This document shows positions 46,081 to 55,939 of a stretch of DNA of 64,000 bases, piece after piece. Below the pieces are notes generated by a model that saw only the letters and a list, made by a program, of their open reading frames with translations, did no database searches and had not been told where the DNA came from. The stretch is taken from positions 87,308,910 to 87,372,909 of the forward strand of contig CM030367.1 of assembly GCA_017893485.1 (NCBI GenBank), given 5' to 3'. Source of the DNA: Hemerocallis citrina (Eukaryota > Streptophyta > Magnoliopsida > Asparagales > Asphodelaceae). Within the stretch, counting starts at the first letter, position 1. Each line of letters starts with the position of its first letter. Position numbers and translations under genes: made by a program.

Positions 46081-46600
46081 CGGGATTATCACCACGCTGT
46101 GCTGTATGTTGAAAATGTGAGGCCAAGGGTGCCGTCAGAGGAACCCGTGGGATTAACCGACTGTTAAGTTCAAGATATTGTTTGTTAAATGGTGCGAAGA
46201 ATCGAAGATTATCCATACCAATTAAACAATCAGTTTCGAGGACATTTGGTAGTAAACCAAAGTCGAAACAATATGTTTCTATATTATTGTGAATATCAGG
46301 AATTTGGACCTGTAGTCCAACGACTTTATGGGTAATTGGATATTGTTTGCCCATAAAATCATTTAACATGCCTTGTTTTGTTAGTGGTGTTCGAAACTGG
46401 GGAGGAATGAACACCTCTTGTAGAAGACTAGCTTCAGCGCCAGTATCTAGTAAAGCATGAAGCGTAAATTCTTGAAATTCAGGGATACATATTGTAATGG
46501 GAATATAGATATGTAACTGAGCCGCCTTTTTGAGATCAATAGAGCGAATCATTATTATGTAGTTGAGAGAAAGGAATTTTTTGAGTTTGTTGTTGGTCAA
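46063..46600 (-). pseudogene. Viral aspartic protease
   Basis: LLDTGAEASLLQEVF (active-site DTGA, about 46415-46460), then TDCLIGMDNLRFFAPFN. The frame differs from the upstream dUTPase-like frame (which ends at 46536), so the polyprotein is broken by an indel there or uses a shift. The same C-terminal region recurs at 51385-51541. Role: polyprotein cleavage. Confidence 0.85.
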
Positions 46601-47193
46601 ACTCTTTCTCGCGTTGGTCTTCGCGCTGTTGAATTAGTTTTCGGGTATTACCTTCAAGTGGTGTTAGGCGTTCTTGCTGAACACTTGCTCTTGAGGGAAA
46701 TAACTCCGATATAGTTGATTGATTTGAAAGGGATGAATACGATCGTTGTAAGGATGGGTTAGAGGATGATCCTTCAACGGAATACATTCTTGTTGTGGAT
46801 ATTGTATTTCCTGAAGCAGTGAAATATTCAATTGGAACAGGAATCCTTGGTTTTAAGGATTTGATAAAGACTTGCATGTCTTGATCGTTTAGGCTAGTAT
46901 TTTTAATTATTATGGCTGGTTTTTCTATAGCCATAGGTTCTATCAGTCCACTAGTAATAAAAAGATTATCTTGAGCATGTCTTGGAGCAGTATGTATTAT
47001 ACCGTAATATCCAAGAGGTATTTGGATTATCATATCCAAATGAATAATTGTCGTTCGATATCTTTTGAGATAATATGTACGTGTAGAGAATAACGTATAG
47101 CCTGCAGCATAGTTTTCCCTTATGTGGTAACACAATATTATCTACTAGAGGTATGATTTTAATTGCATTCATAGTTTTATTTAGTGTTAACAT
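46536..47193 (-). pseudogene. dUTPase-like domain plus Ser/Gln-rich linker in the viral polyprotein
   Basis: Pieces fit the trimeric dUTPase fold: IPLVDNIVLPHKGK at the N-end (47165-47110), NYAAGYTLFS (motif I, normally AGYDL), IPLGYYGIIHTAPRHAQ (motif II, APR kept), ITSGLIEP (motif III, catalytic Asp replaced by Glu), then KPAIIIKNTSLND. The glycine-rich motif V is not seen. A frameshift near 47110-47130 separates the first piece from motif I. After the domain comes a low-complexity linker (SYSSLSNQST, QQREDQREKEFDQQQT) leading to protease. dUTPases remove dUTP; such a domain in a plant pararetrovirus is unusual. Confidence 0.6.
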
Positions 47194-47339
47194 ATTGATA
47201 TTTATGGAATCGAATTGAGTAGTAAATTCGTCTTCTTCTAACGTAGAATCGGAATAAACACTTTCGATTTCATATATAGAAGAATTATTATCACTTGTAT
47301 GTCTTCGAATGTACCAAGATTGATTCCGTATTCTTCTAA

Positions 47340-47690
47340 ATTATCAATCACTAAAGTTTATATATTTGTTGGACATTCATTAGCATAATGTCCTTCTCTG
47401 CTACATTTAAAGCATTTACAACCTTTTCGAAACGTTCTTTTTTTAATAAATTTTCGCGATGGATTTTTTTGTCCAGTACGAAAATTGCGTTTGAATTCAG
47501 GTTTCCAGGGTTTCCTGGTAATTCGGAATTTTGGTTTTTTCCGATAAAAAGGTCTTTTATTTCTAAATTTGGAAGACCTTAGTTTTTGATATTCTGGTCT
47601 ACATCCATATTGTAGATTGATATCGTCATTATATTTTGAACAACAGGCTTGTCCTAGTTTTGAATGTTTTATTTTATTTTCAATCTGTTT
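47340..47690 (-). pseudogene. Viral coat protein C-terminal basic tail and CCHC zinc knuckle
   Basis: Very basic (FRNKRPFYRKKPKF, RNFRTGQKNPSRKFIKKR) followed by CKCFKCSREGHYANECP (47372-47422), the nucleic-acid-binding knuckle of caulimovirid coat proteins. It reads left into the dUTPase-like region after a stop at ~47363. The matching N-terminal part of the protein is on the plus strand (44731-46062). Confidence 0.85.
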
Positions 47691-47950
47691 ATGAGCCTAT
47701 AGCTCCTTACAACCCAACACCCATGGTGTTTCTTGGTCTTTATACCACAAGCTTCTATCATTCAAGAGAATTGCATAACTATAGCTAGAGAAAGAGAGCT
47801 AAAGAAGATTACATGTTAATCATGAAGAATTATTATCAAACTATAGGATATATTCCTACGGATTTATTCCATAATAGACTTGAGAAAACACTTACAATAG
47901 TTGGGGGCGTTGCCGCCTTCCAGCGTACACACAGTATTTACAACCCAAGC
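47691..47950. other. Viral leader, partly inverted
   Basis: 47694-47720 is the complement of segment A leader 44567-44593 (minus orientation), but 47745-47870 matches segment A leader 44640-44740 on the plus strand (CATAACTA..., TATTATCAAACTATAGGATAT against TATTAAACTATAGAATAT). Either part of the leader was inverted or the leader has natural inverted repeats, as pararetroviral leaders fold into long hairpins. Small open frame 47813-48061 is not taken as a gene. Confidence 0.5.
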
Positions 47951-47963
47951 TCTGATACCAGAT
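47950..47963 (-). other. Viral primer-binding site, initiator tRNA-Met type
   Basis: The minus strand reads CTGGTATCAGAGCTTGG just after CCCCCCAAT. This is the origin of minus-strand DNA synthesis in Caulimoviridae and position 1 by convention. Present in segment B only. Confidence 0.88.
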
Positions 47964-48101
47964 TGGGGGGATCGCACACACAACAAATAATAGAGTACAA
48001 GGAACGGAAGCTGAAAGAAAAGAAACTCACAGATTGGGGGGATCGCACACACAACAAATAATAGAGTACAAGGAACGGAAGCTGAAAGAAAAGAAACTCA
48101 A
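47960..48101 (-). repeat. 71-bp tandem duplication next to the viral primer site
   Basis: The block AGATTGGGGGGATCGCACAC... to ...AAGAAACTCA starts at 47960 and again at 48031, two copies nearly identical. Segment A has one copy. Confidence 0.92.
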
Positions 48102-48430
48102 AAGCTCACAAAAGAAAAGAAAAAAACTGAATACACAAAAACTCGATGTCTATACAAGGTAATGAAGCTCTTCTTTTATAGCGGAGGAATGCTGGAAGAG
48201 CATCTTTCTTTTGCAAGTGGAGTGGGAGCTGGCAGTAGGTGCGCTGTCTTAATCATCTTTTCGTAGTGGAGAGGTAGCTGGCAGTTGGTGAGCTGTCTCC
48301 ATCAGGTTAGCTGTCTTTCATTTTGTGTCCGAAGATAAGAAGAAATCTTATCTTTACGCTAGGTGGTAGTGGGGTCCACCATGCTTCTTTAATCAGTGCT
48401 TGCCTGGTCACCTAGCATACCGAATCTATT
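48102..48430 (-). promoter_or_regulatory. Viral intergenic region with promoter, segment B
   Basis: Complement of 44207-44530. TATAAAA on the minus strand at 48173-48179. Very similar to segment A, including the GATAAG inverted repeat (48330-48355). Confidence 0.75.
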
Positions 48431-49893
48431 GAATTAGATCCGTCAAGAGCCCGTTATATGCTTTCTTGGTGCTCTAGGTATTCTTCTTGTGCCGTTTCTC
48501 CTAATCTGCCTAGCTTGAGGGAGGTCAGGAAGGAGTGCGCCTTTTGATGTCGGAGGGACGAGGACTCTAAGGGAGTTACAGATAGTGTGTCTATGAGTAA
48601 AATTGTTTTTCCTTCATGGTATAGCATGCGTGCTGAGAGCAGCTGCTTCTGTTATGTGATCAAAGAACTCTTGGCTGCAAGGAGGCGTTCTTGATCCTCA
48701 GAGAATTCTTTTTTATTGAATTCTGTGAACTGATGGCGAGGTTCTTCTGTGACTCGTTCCAGTTCCCATAGTTGGACTGAAGGGAACAATTTGACATACA
48801 GTCTTTCTTCCCATATTGACCAAATACGGAACATAAAGATATTTTGGAACCGATTTGCATAGTCAAGTAATTTGATCTGGCAAATTTCTGGTATGCAGTT
48901 GGCATACTCTTCAGGATTGTTAGTGTCCACATAAATCTCATGCACAATTTCCTTTCGAATGTGCGTCTGATATTTTTGAATATCTTTGAAGAAGATGACG
49001 AGACGTGGTCTGTCGTTTTTATTCTTGATAATTTCTTCATCTGTGAAGAAAGAGATAATGTCGGTGTCTTCTAGTTTCTTAAAGAAATTGAGAAGACTAG
49101 AATCATCGAGCAGATTTTGCTAGTACATGGAGAGCATGTTTTGTACCATGATTTCTGCTTCTAATTCTTTCGTTTTATCTGTATTTATATTCAGAGATTT
49201 CAATAATTCTAAGAAGTCTTGAATCCTTAGATTAACCAGATCTGTGGTGTCCATCTGGAAGTGTCCATCTGGGAGAAAATCTCATGTAGACTCCTTTGTT
49301 CAGGAGTGTTGCCTGTGAATAAGGCTGCTTCTCTTTGATTAAGAGCTGCTGATCTCGAGGTTGACGAGAACTGTGTTAGTTTAAGGAGGAGGCTGTGTGT
49401 CTCGTTTTGTCGTGCTTGGTATTGGCGAATATCTCGTATGATTGCGAGAAAATCACCTTCGAGTTTAGTGAGCCAAAAGTTTACCGTTCTGAAATCGGCA
49501 GACTGTACGGCTCAAAAACAGCCATTGAATTTTTCATAGAGCTGAGGGTCATGGGCCTTCATTTCCATGTTATACCAATCTTTCACCATGGATGCGGCGA
49601 AAGTCTTTTTTGGTTCTGTTGGAACCATTTTTCCTTTGTTATATGGAACAAAGGTCTTTCTTGCCTCAGTGGAGGCTGGAGTCGTCTCTGTGGAGACTTT
49701 GCTCTGTGGAGCAGGTTCGGTCTGTAGGACCTGTTTACCCTTTCGGGCGGCATCTACTCCTGTGGGAGTGGATGAAGTACCGGTCTCTGTGGAGACCTTC
49801 TAGGTCTTCTTTGACCCTGCTTGCTGCCATCCTTCTGGTCGCTTCATTTGCTCCAGTAGTTTATTGAACTTTGCATTGAAGTCGTCGTCGCTC
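48420..49893 (-). pseudogene. Second viral ORF, segment B
   Basis: Complement of 42685-44206, same start MSDDDFNAKFNKLLEQMK at 49893. Its lesions differ: a TAG near 49801-49803, stops near 49510 and 49110, and a frameshift near 48665 in the AAQEFF/AAKSSL region. It keeps a sense codon (Glu) where A has TAA at 43851. Also overlaps the RNase H stop as ATGA. Confidence 0.75.
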
Positions 49894-51335
49894 ATGGCCT
49901 GGTAAGAAGATCAGCGACATGGTTAGTATAACCAGGAATGTATTTGACTTCATATGAAAAGATTTCGAAATATATTGCTAGTCTAATTCTCCTGAGATTT
50001 TCTTCAGGATTGTTATACGTTTTTCGTTTTAGAAACTGGGCAACTGATTTGTTGTCTGTTTCTATACAAAAACTGCGATATAACAAATATATTTTTAGAT
50101 TTTTCAAAGCTAATTTATAAGCTAACAGTTCTTTATCATAAGTGGAATATTTGACCTGTGTTCTGTCAAATTTGCCTGATGTATAGGCTATAATTTCTTT
50201 GTGTTTAGCAACAAGTACTCCTGACCAAAAATTATCAGAAGCATCTGTTTGTAACGAAATTACTTCCTGATCAGTAGGAAAGTAAAGGATCTTTTGATCT
50301 AACACTGAATGTTTAATCTCTGAGATTTCTCTGTCTTCCTTTTCTGATAAGGTGATGGAAATTTTATCAGTGTTTCATCGTCTAGGTTGTTCACCTGTTG
50401 AAGCTTTGTATTTTGCTTGTTCTTCATTTAGTTTCTGTTGAAGATTTTGAACCTAGGATGAAAGATTAGGAATGAATTTTCTTCCATAGTTCAATAATCC
50501 TAGAAAACTTTGAAGTTCCTTTAGGGTGGAGAAAGTTTTTGGAAAATCTTTTATTTTAGCATAAATATGCTGTTGAAGTTCAATTGTTCCTTGTTTAATA
50601 TATTTTCCTAGAAATTCGATCTCTGTTTTAAAGAGTTCGATCTTTTTAGGACTAAGGATAACTCCATGCTGTAATAGCAGTTGAGTTACCTGTAAAAGGT
50701 GTTGTTTATGATCTTCTGCTGTAGGTGAGAAGACGAGAATATCATCTATATAGACAACGTTGGTAGATGTCCAAATAGAGAATTCATCCATTTCTGGAAT
50801 ATTTGGGGAGCATTTTTTAATCCAAAAGGCATTACTAACCATTCATAATGTCCTTGTGGACAGCTAAATGCTGTGAGTTCTATCGAAGATTTGTTTTGGA
50901 GTTTTATTTGCCAAAAACCTGACTTCGCATCGAACTTACTATAATATTTGGCTCCTTGTATCTGCTTAATCAATTGTTCAGCAAAGGGGATGAAGTAGCC
51001 ATCAAATTTTGTACAGCTATTTAATTTTCTGTAATTAATAACCATTCTGGCTTTTTCCTCGTTTTACTTCTGCATGATTCCGTACAAGGAAAGCTGGGGA
51101 GGAATGGGGACTATAGCTTTTTTGTATTAATTTAAGGTCTAGTAACTCTTGAATTTGTTTTGCAAATTCGATTTTGTCAATAGGAGAAATCATGATACTG
51201 TTAACTCGGATTTTAGTATCGCGGTGTTCTTCTAAGAATTCTAGATTACAATATCTGGGGCTTTTCTCAAACCATTTTAATGGGTCGTTAGAATAGAGTG
51301 GTTCTAACATATTATGGATGAGAAGCTCAAATTTA
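49892..51335 (-). pseudogene. Viral RT and RNase H, segment B, broken
   Basis: Same domains as segment A in three frames: 51541-51035 (ends with a shift near KRGKSQ), 51045-50746, then 50842-50453 with YIDDILVFSP. An in-frame stop follows NLSS at 50453-50455. A TGA near 50373 falls one codon away from the stop in segment A. RNase H 50305-49892 is open and ends ADLLTRP. Protein identity to segment A is very high. Confidence 0.9.
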
Positions 51336-51541
51336 TTTGCAGGATGTAAGGGATAGGTGTGAACCTGTCCAGAGTTGGATTGAGTTTGGTGGTGGATTAA
51401 AGTGACGGGATTATCACCACGCTGTGCTGTATGTTGAAAATGTGAGGCCAAGGGTGCCGTCAGAGGAACCCGTGGGATTAACCGACTGTTAAGTTCAAGA
51501 TATTGTTTGTTAAATGGTGCGAAGAATCGAAGATTATCCAT
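51336..51541 (-). pseudogene. Viral protease C-terminal end linked to RT, segment B
   Basis: MDNLRFFAPFNKQYLELNSR, then a linker (SNSGQVHTYPLHPANKFEL) into RT. The linker is what segment A lost at 41266. Viral homology stops at 51541. Confidence 0.82.
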
Positions 51542-51674
51542 CTGGAATATTTTTATCTTCTAAACTTATACAATATACAGGATCTTGGAAGAATTTTCAA
51601 CATTATGTAGGAGATACCAGAATATATAATAATAGAAAACTTCTAATGAAATAACATCTGCTTAATCGAAACGT
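51542..51674. other. Filler between viral segment B and right flanking repeat
   Basis: 51572-51627 is a 56-bp inverted copy of 40653-40708, which lies just outside the left flanking repeat. The remainder is of unknown origin. Confidence 0.75.
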
Positions 51675-52200
51675 TCTAATAATACCCCTGGTACTAGCAA
51701 GTTTCCGAGTCTCAATATTTCATGCTACCATCTTAAGAAATAGAGTCTTAACAAGAAATAATACAGTAAAGAAAGAGTCTAACAAGAAATAATACAGTCA
51801 AATGAAAACAAATAAAGACAAGGAAAGACAAGTCTACTGGAGACTGCATGTAAAAGATAAACTAAACAAATCTCAAGTAGAGGACAAACACTCACTAACA
51901 TCACTATGTAGGAGAAACTGAAGATATTAAGAAAGTATGAAACTAAGCTCCCAATTTTTTATTTGTCATTTTTCATCTCACCAAAAACTTTAAAGAGCTT
52001 GAAAGACATCTTAGTGCCACTTCAAAATAAAAAGAAAACCTGTTAGGGAAGAGATGATAAATCAGGTGTCAGCACATGGTTTGGGGACAAACAGGATTTG
52101 TGGACGTAACCAGATCGAGATGGTGTAGCGATGGAGGCATTGGCAACGTTGCCAACGATAAAAATAGAGTATTGTTTTAGGATTCGAATCTCCTCTATTC
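51675..52200. repeat. 525-bp flanking direct repeat, right copy
   Basis: Duplicate of 40710-41233. To its right is single-copy DNA (TGTATTACATC...). Confidence 0.93.
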
Positions 52201-52564
52201 TGTATTACATCAAAAGACTAACAAGTTGAAATGCAGGAATTATTATTACTGCAAGGACAAAAGCAACGATATAATGAGACAATTTGGGAAGGGCATCCCT
52301 ACTGCTGTAAGGGAAAACCAAAAATATGACATACCTAGACACAAGCTATGGAAATAAATAATGTTTAAAATCATTCAATTTCTTCCAAACTATAATAATC
52401 TTTGAAAAAATTCTATGGTCCTAATAAAACTTCCTTACTAGATTTGCTATGATATAGGGTATACACATTGTAATGTCAAGATAAACACCATTCCCCATAC
52501 ACAAGAACTTTGATGATTGACTATCCAAAATGAAAGCATACATGGTTAAATGTGATCTACACAT
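52201..52564. other. Intergenic or intron DNA, no feature recognised
   Basis: AT-rich, no coding frame. Confidence 0.5.
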
Positions 52565-53282
52565 ACAAATGACAATTTTTTCCCGAAATAGGTCTCTTTT
52601 TGAAACTAATTTCCAAAATAGGTTTGTTCGGTGTCCTCATAGGCCGCAATACCGAACTGCGGCCTTTAGTGCTAAACTCCGACACTTTGGGAAAAAAATA
52701 TCCAAGTGTAAAATGTGAAAAATATGAGGCTACAGTTGGGTACTGCAGCCTCGATATAACATAGGTCGCATTCCACAACCGCGACCTCAGTTATATGCTA
52801 AAAACTGGGTCCCACGAAGCATATAACTGAGACCGCAGTTGTGGCCTCTGTTATATCGAGGTTGCAATACTCAACTGCAGCCTCGTATTTTTCACATTTT
52901 ACACTTAGAAATTTTTTTCCCAAGTCTCGCATATTAGCTATGATATGTAATTAGGCCGCAATTGTGAATTGCGGCCTCGAAATCAAAGAGGCCGCTATTC
53001 GGTATTGCGGCCTATGGTATATCGAGACTGCAGTACCCAACTGCGGCCTCGTATTTTTCACATTTTACACTTAGAATTTTTTCCAAGTGTCGGAGTTTAG
53101 CATTATATGGCATGTACTGAGGCTACAGTTTACAACTGCGGCTTCGTTATCGAAAAGGCCGCAGTTCGGTACTAGGCCTATGAGGACAGACCTATTTTGG
53201 AAATTAGTTTCGAAACAGACCTATTTTCGGAATTAGTTTCAAAAAAAGCCCTATTTCAGGAAAAAAAATCTACAAATGGCCA
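52565..53282. mobile_element. Foldback-like element with GCGGCC-containing subrepeats (~0.7 kb)
   Basis: Outer arms: TTTTTTCCCGAAATAGGTCTC...CTAATTTCCAAAATAGG on the left and CCTATTTTGGAAATTAG...CCCTATTTCAGGAAAAAAAA on the right. Inside, AGGCCGCAATACCGAACTGC-type blocks alternate with TATTTTTCACATTTTACACT in both orientations, giving nested inverted repeats. No coding capacity and no clear TSD. Confidence 0.72.
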
Positions 53283-53668
53283 ACAAACTATACTGAGGAG
53301 TTTCATTTGTGCATCTTAAGATTGAAAAATGTAATCTTTATTATATGTTTAGTTTTATGGTCATGAAACACATGGTCCCTTTCGTTGTTACCATTTCCAA
53401 CTTTATTCCTAGGTAAAAAACATTACGGTGTATGTCAAATTCAGGTCAAATTCGATAGTGTGAACTTTATTTTGGTTGGTCAATTGTCAAAAATGAAATT
53501 GAATAAAAAATACCACTATAGTTTGTTGATAGTAGGCCAGGTCAACTAATTATACATGTCAAATAGACAGTATTTATACATGTTCGTATTGGACAAGCAC
53601 TGGATTTTTTTTTCCATACGATCTCACTGCTCCCAGAGTTTAAAAACTCACCTTATGACACTTTAATA
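53283..53668. other. Spacer, no feature recognised
   Basis: AT-rich; ends with the left TSD (53661-53668) of the hAT element. Confidence 0.5.
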
Positions 53669-55006
53669 TAGGGCCGGTCCTGACAATTAGGAGGCCCAGG
53701 ACGAACAAATATTATGAGGCCCTTCTTTTAGTAATTGAATTAATACATTAATATATAAAATAATTTACATGTTAAAAATAACCACAGAAATATATATAAT
53801 TATCATGAGAATTTTATAATTTGATGATTAAGAGAACCATTTTAACATTGATCCTCTATTCCTTGTAACCCACTAATTCCCGTATTCAAAGGGAAACTAA
53901 ATAAAGATCCTAATTAGTATATATAATTATCTTATACTATGTATAGTTAAGCACATGCATTAGATTCTTGGAAAATCCTTTAGCAACAGATATATAATTA
54001 TCTTATTCTTATGCCTGATTACCTCATTTGCCTGTATATATGAGGGAACTATGCTGTATATTTGTTGTCTCATTACTAGAAGCCATGCTTTGAGAACCGC
54101 AACAATTGCAGAATCAAGCCTGATTGTTTTTAACACTTCTAACTTCAATCTTACAGCACGTTTGCACAATGCTAGAAGAACAGAGAAACAAAATACTTCG
54201 GATATACTTCATAAAATAATATAGAAATTTGACGATTTTGCACAAATTTGTGTTATTTTTCATTTATCAGTTGCAAACGGGGTCGTCCTTTGTAGATATC
54301 AAAAAACCTAGTTGCAATTGTTTTGGTTCTCTAAAAAACAGCTATTGCATTGCAATGATAGTTTCAAAATCATTTGCAACAGATATATAATTATCTTATG
54401 CCTGTATACTATGTTTGTTTCTTCATTCTTCATTCTTATGCCCCTTGATTCTTCATTCTTATGCCTGATTGCCTCATTTACCTGATGCTTGTTTGTTTGG
54501 TTGACTTAATAATAGTCATCAATTAAGATCCTATATCAAAGCCTCAAGTAAACTAAATAAAGATCTTAACTAATTCTCATATTTAAAGGGATTACAAATC
54601 ATCTAAATATAAGGAAAGGATATATCAGTTACTAAGATTAAGCTAATAATATCTTAACAAAAGGAATCACAAGAATCAATTTTCAAAGAATTATATAATA
54701 AAAAATTAAAATACTAACAGTAAAAAATGCTAGTAAGCATATACCGGATTACACTTCCAACTTCAAGCCAAGATCCGACCATAAGCCAAGATCCTATATA
54801 TGTTTTATGCATTTTCTATGTGAGTAAATTCTCTCACTGTATACTATGTTTGGATAGTTGAGACTCTTCGAGTCTATGCATTTTAATTTTTTTTTAATAA
54901 CTTAAAATGAATTTTTTTTTTTTTTGAAAAGTTATTAAAAAATGGGCCCCACATTTTGGGGGCCCAAGGCGGTTGCCCTCTGGGCCCTGCCCCAGGGCCG
55001 GGCCTG
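53669..55006. mobile_element. Non-autonomous hAT-type DNA transposon (1338 bp)
   Basis: 8-bp TSD ctttaata at 53661-53668 and 55007-55014. The termini TAGGGCCGGTCCTG and (complement of right end) CAGGCCCGGCCCTG match at 11 of 14 positions; sub-terminal GGCCC-rich blocks (GGAGGCCCAGGACG; GGGCCCCACATTTTG). The interior is AT-rich with repeats of ATATATAATTATCTTATG and GCCTGATT; no transposase domain is recognisable. Confidence 0.85.
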
Positions 55007-55014
55007 CTTTAATA

Positions 55015-55249
55015 TAAGCAGATTTCCAACTTATTTAGTTAGTTTTAGAAAGTTATGATTCTACTATTAGTTCTAATGGTGAATGCATACTTCACAATTA
55101 TGCATTCATGACAGGCACTTGCAAATCCATACATATGTGTAGATAGAAGGAGTCTACTTGCAAGTATATTCCTTTCACACCTTGATATGATTACAAATAT
55201 ATTCATGATAAGAGTACATATACATTCATTTACGTACATAAATAGGTAG
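55015..55249. other. Spacer, no feature recognised
   Basis: AT-rich DNA between the hAT element and the second Tat-like element. Confidence 0.4.
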
Positions 55250-55896
55250 ATGATGATGGTAAAAATCACAACAAATCAGGGTCGTACGATTCCAGCACAG
55301 ATCTCAAAGTTTCTACAGGTAGATTAATCATAACAGGCCTCTTTAAGAGGTCTGGGCCTTCTCCAGGCTCCTTTACAAGACATGCGCTTCATCCAAGCCC
55401 AAAAAAAATGACAGACTAAGCCCACTGAGAGAGACACCCAGCCCATGCAAGCTAGGAGTCAAATCTCTTATCCCCTAACAAGAAAATTTATCTCTTGAGG
55501 GGAAAAAACATAAAGGAGATAAGAAATTCATATCGATCCAACGGATCTAAATTAATCTTTTGATATGTTTCTCAGGCCTATAAATACTCTCCCCTCTCCA
55601 CAGTCAGAAGGTAATCAACAATTCGCCAGTTTCCCTCTCAAACTCTCTTTCTCTTTCTGGTTCTAACTTGAGCGTCGGAGGGTCTGTCGTACCCCCGGTG
55701 TTTCAGGCTTTTTGCAGGTCCATCGGCCGCATCAACAACTGTCGATTAGATCACGGTGGTGAGTCAACAATCTAGATTCAATTTCAGGAATTTCTAACCG
55801 CATTTCACGGCAAATATCAAAGGTCAGATTTTTAGTAGTTTTCATTAAATAAGAACTCACTATCTGTTTGCTCCCACACCAAAATAAGCAGTAACA
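55250..55896 (+). repeat. Probable 5' LTR of the second Tat element
   Basis: The right end is set by the PBS. A TATA box at 55579 and a CT-rich leader (CTCTCTTTCTCTTTCTGG) follow the usual LTR plan. Left end uncertain. Confidence 0.55.
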
Positions 55897-55898
55897 GA

Positions 55899-55917
55899 TT
55901 GACGCCATCAGTAGGAA
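55899..55917 (+). other. Primer-binding site, diverged Tat type
   Basis: TTGACGCCATCAGTAGGAA against TTGGCGCCGTCTGTGGGAA in the intact Tat element (five differences), two bases after the LTR end. Confidence 0.7.
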
Positions 55918-55939
55918 CTACACAAGTCAGACTTGCCGC

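Larger units (their letters stand above)
46063..51541 (-). mobile_element. Endogenous pararetrovirus, segment B (inverted relative to A)
   Basis: Read on the minus strand from 51541: protease end, RT, RNase H, second ORF, promoter, primer site, leader, coat protein C-terminal part, dUTPase-like domain, protease. Segments A and B form an inverted pair whose homologous arms are about 41234-44600 and 51420-47950. Both strands of the centre carry unlike parts (coat N on plus, coat C to protease on minus). The junction near 46062 reuses sequence also present at 51382 (GAGTTTGGTGGTGG). Confidence 0.92.

Noticed and set aside
47813..48061. 82-codon plus-strand open frame over the viral leader
   Set aside because: It reads through the complement of the primer site and the 71-bp duplication; no viral protein matches.
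51540..51660. Possible end of a viral movement protein in the right-junction filler
   Set aside because: A short open frame exists, but I could not identify a movement protein motif and part of it is an inverted copy of left-flank DNA.
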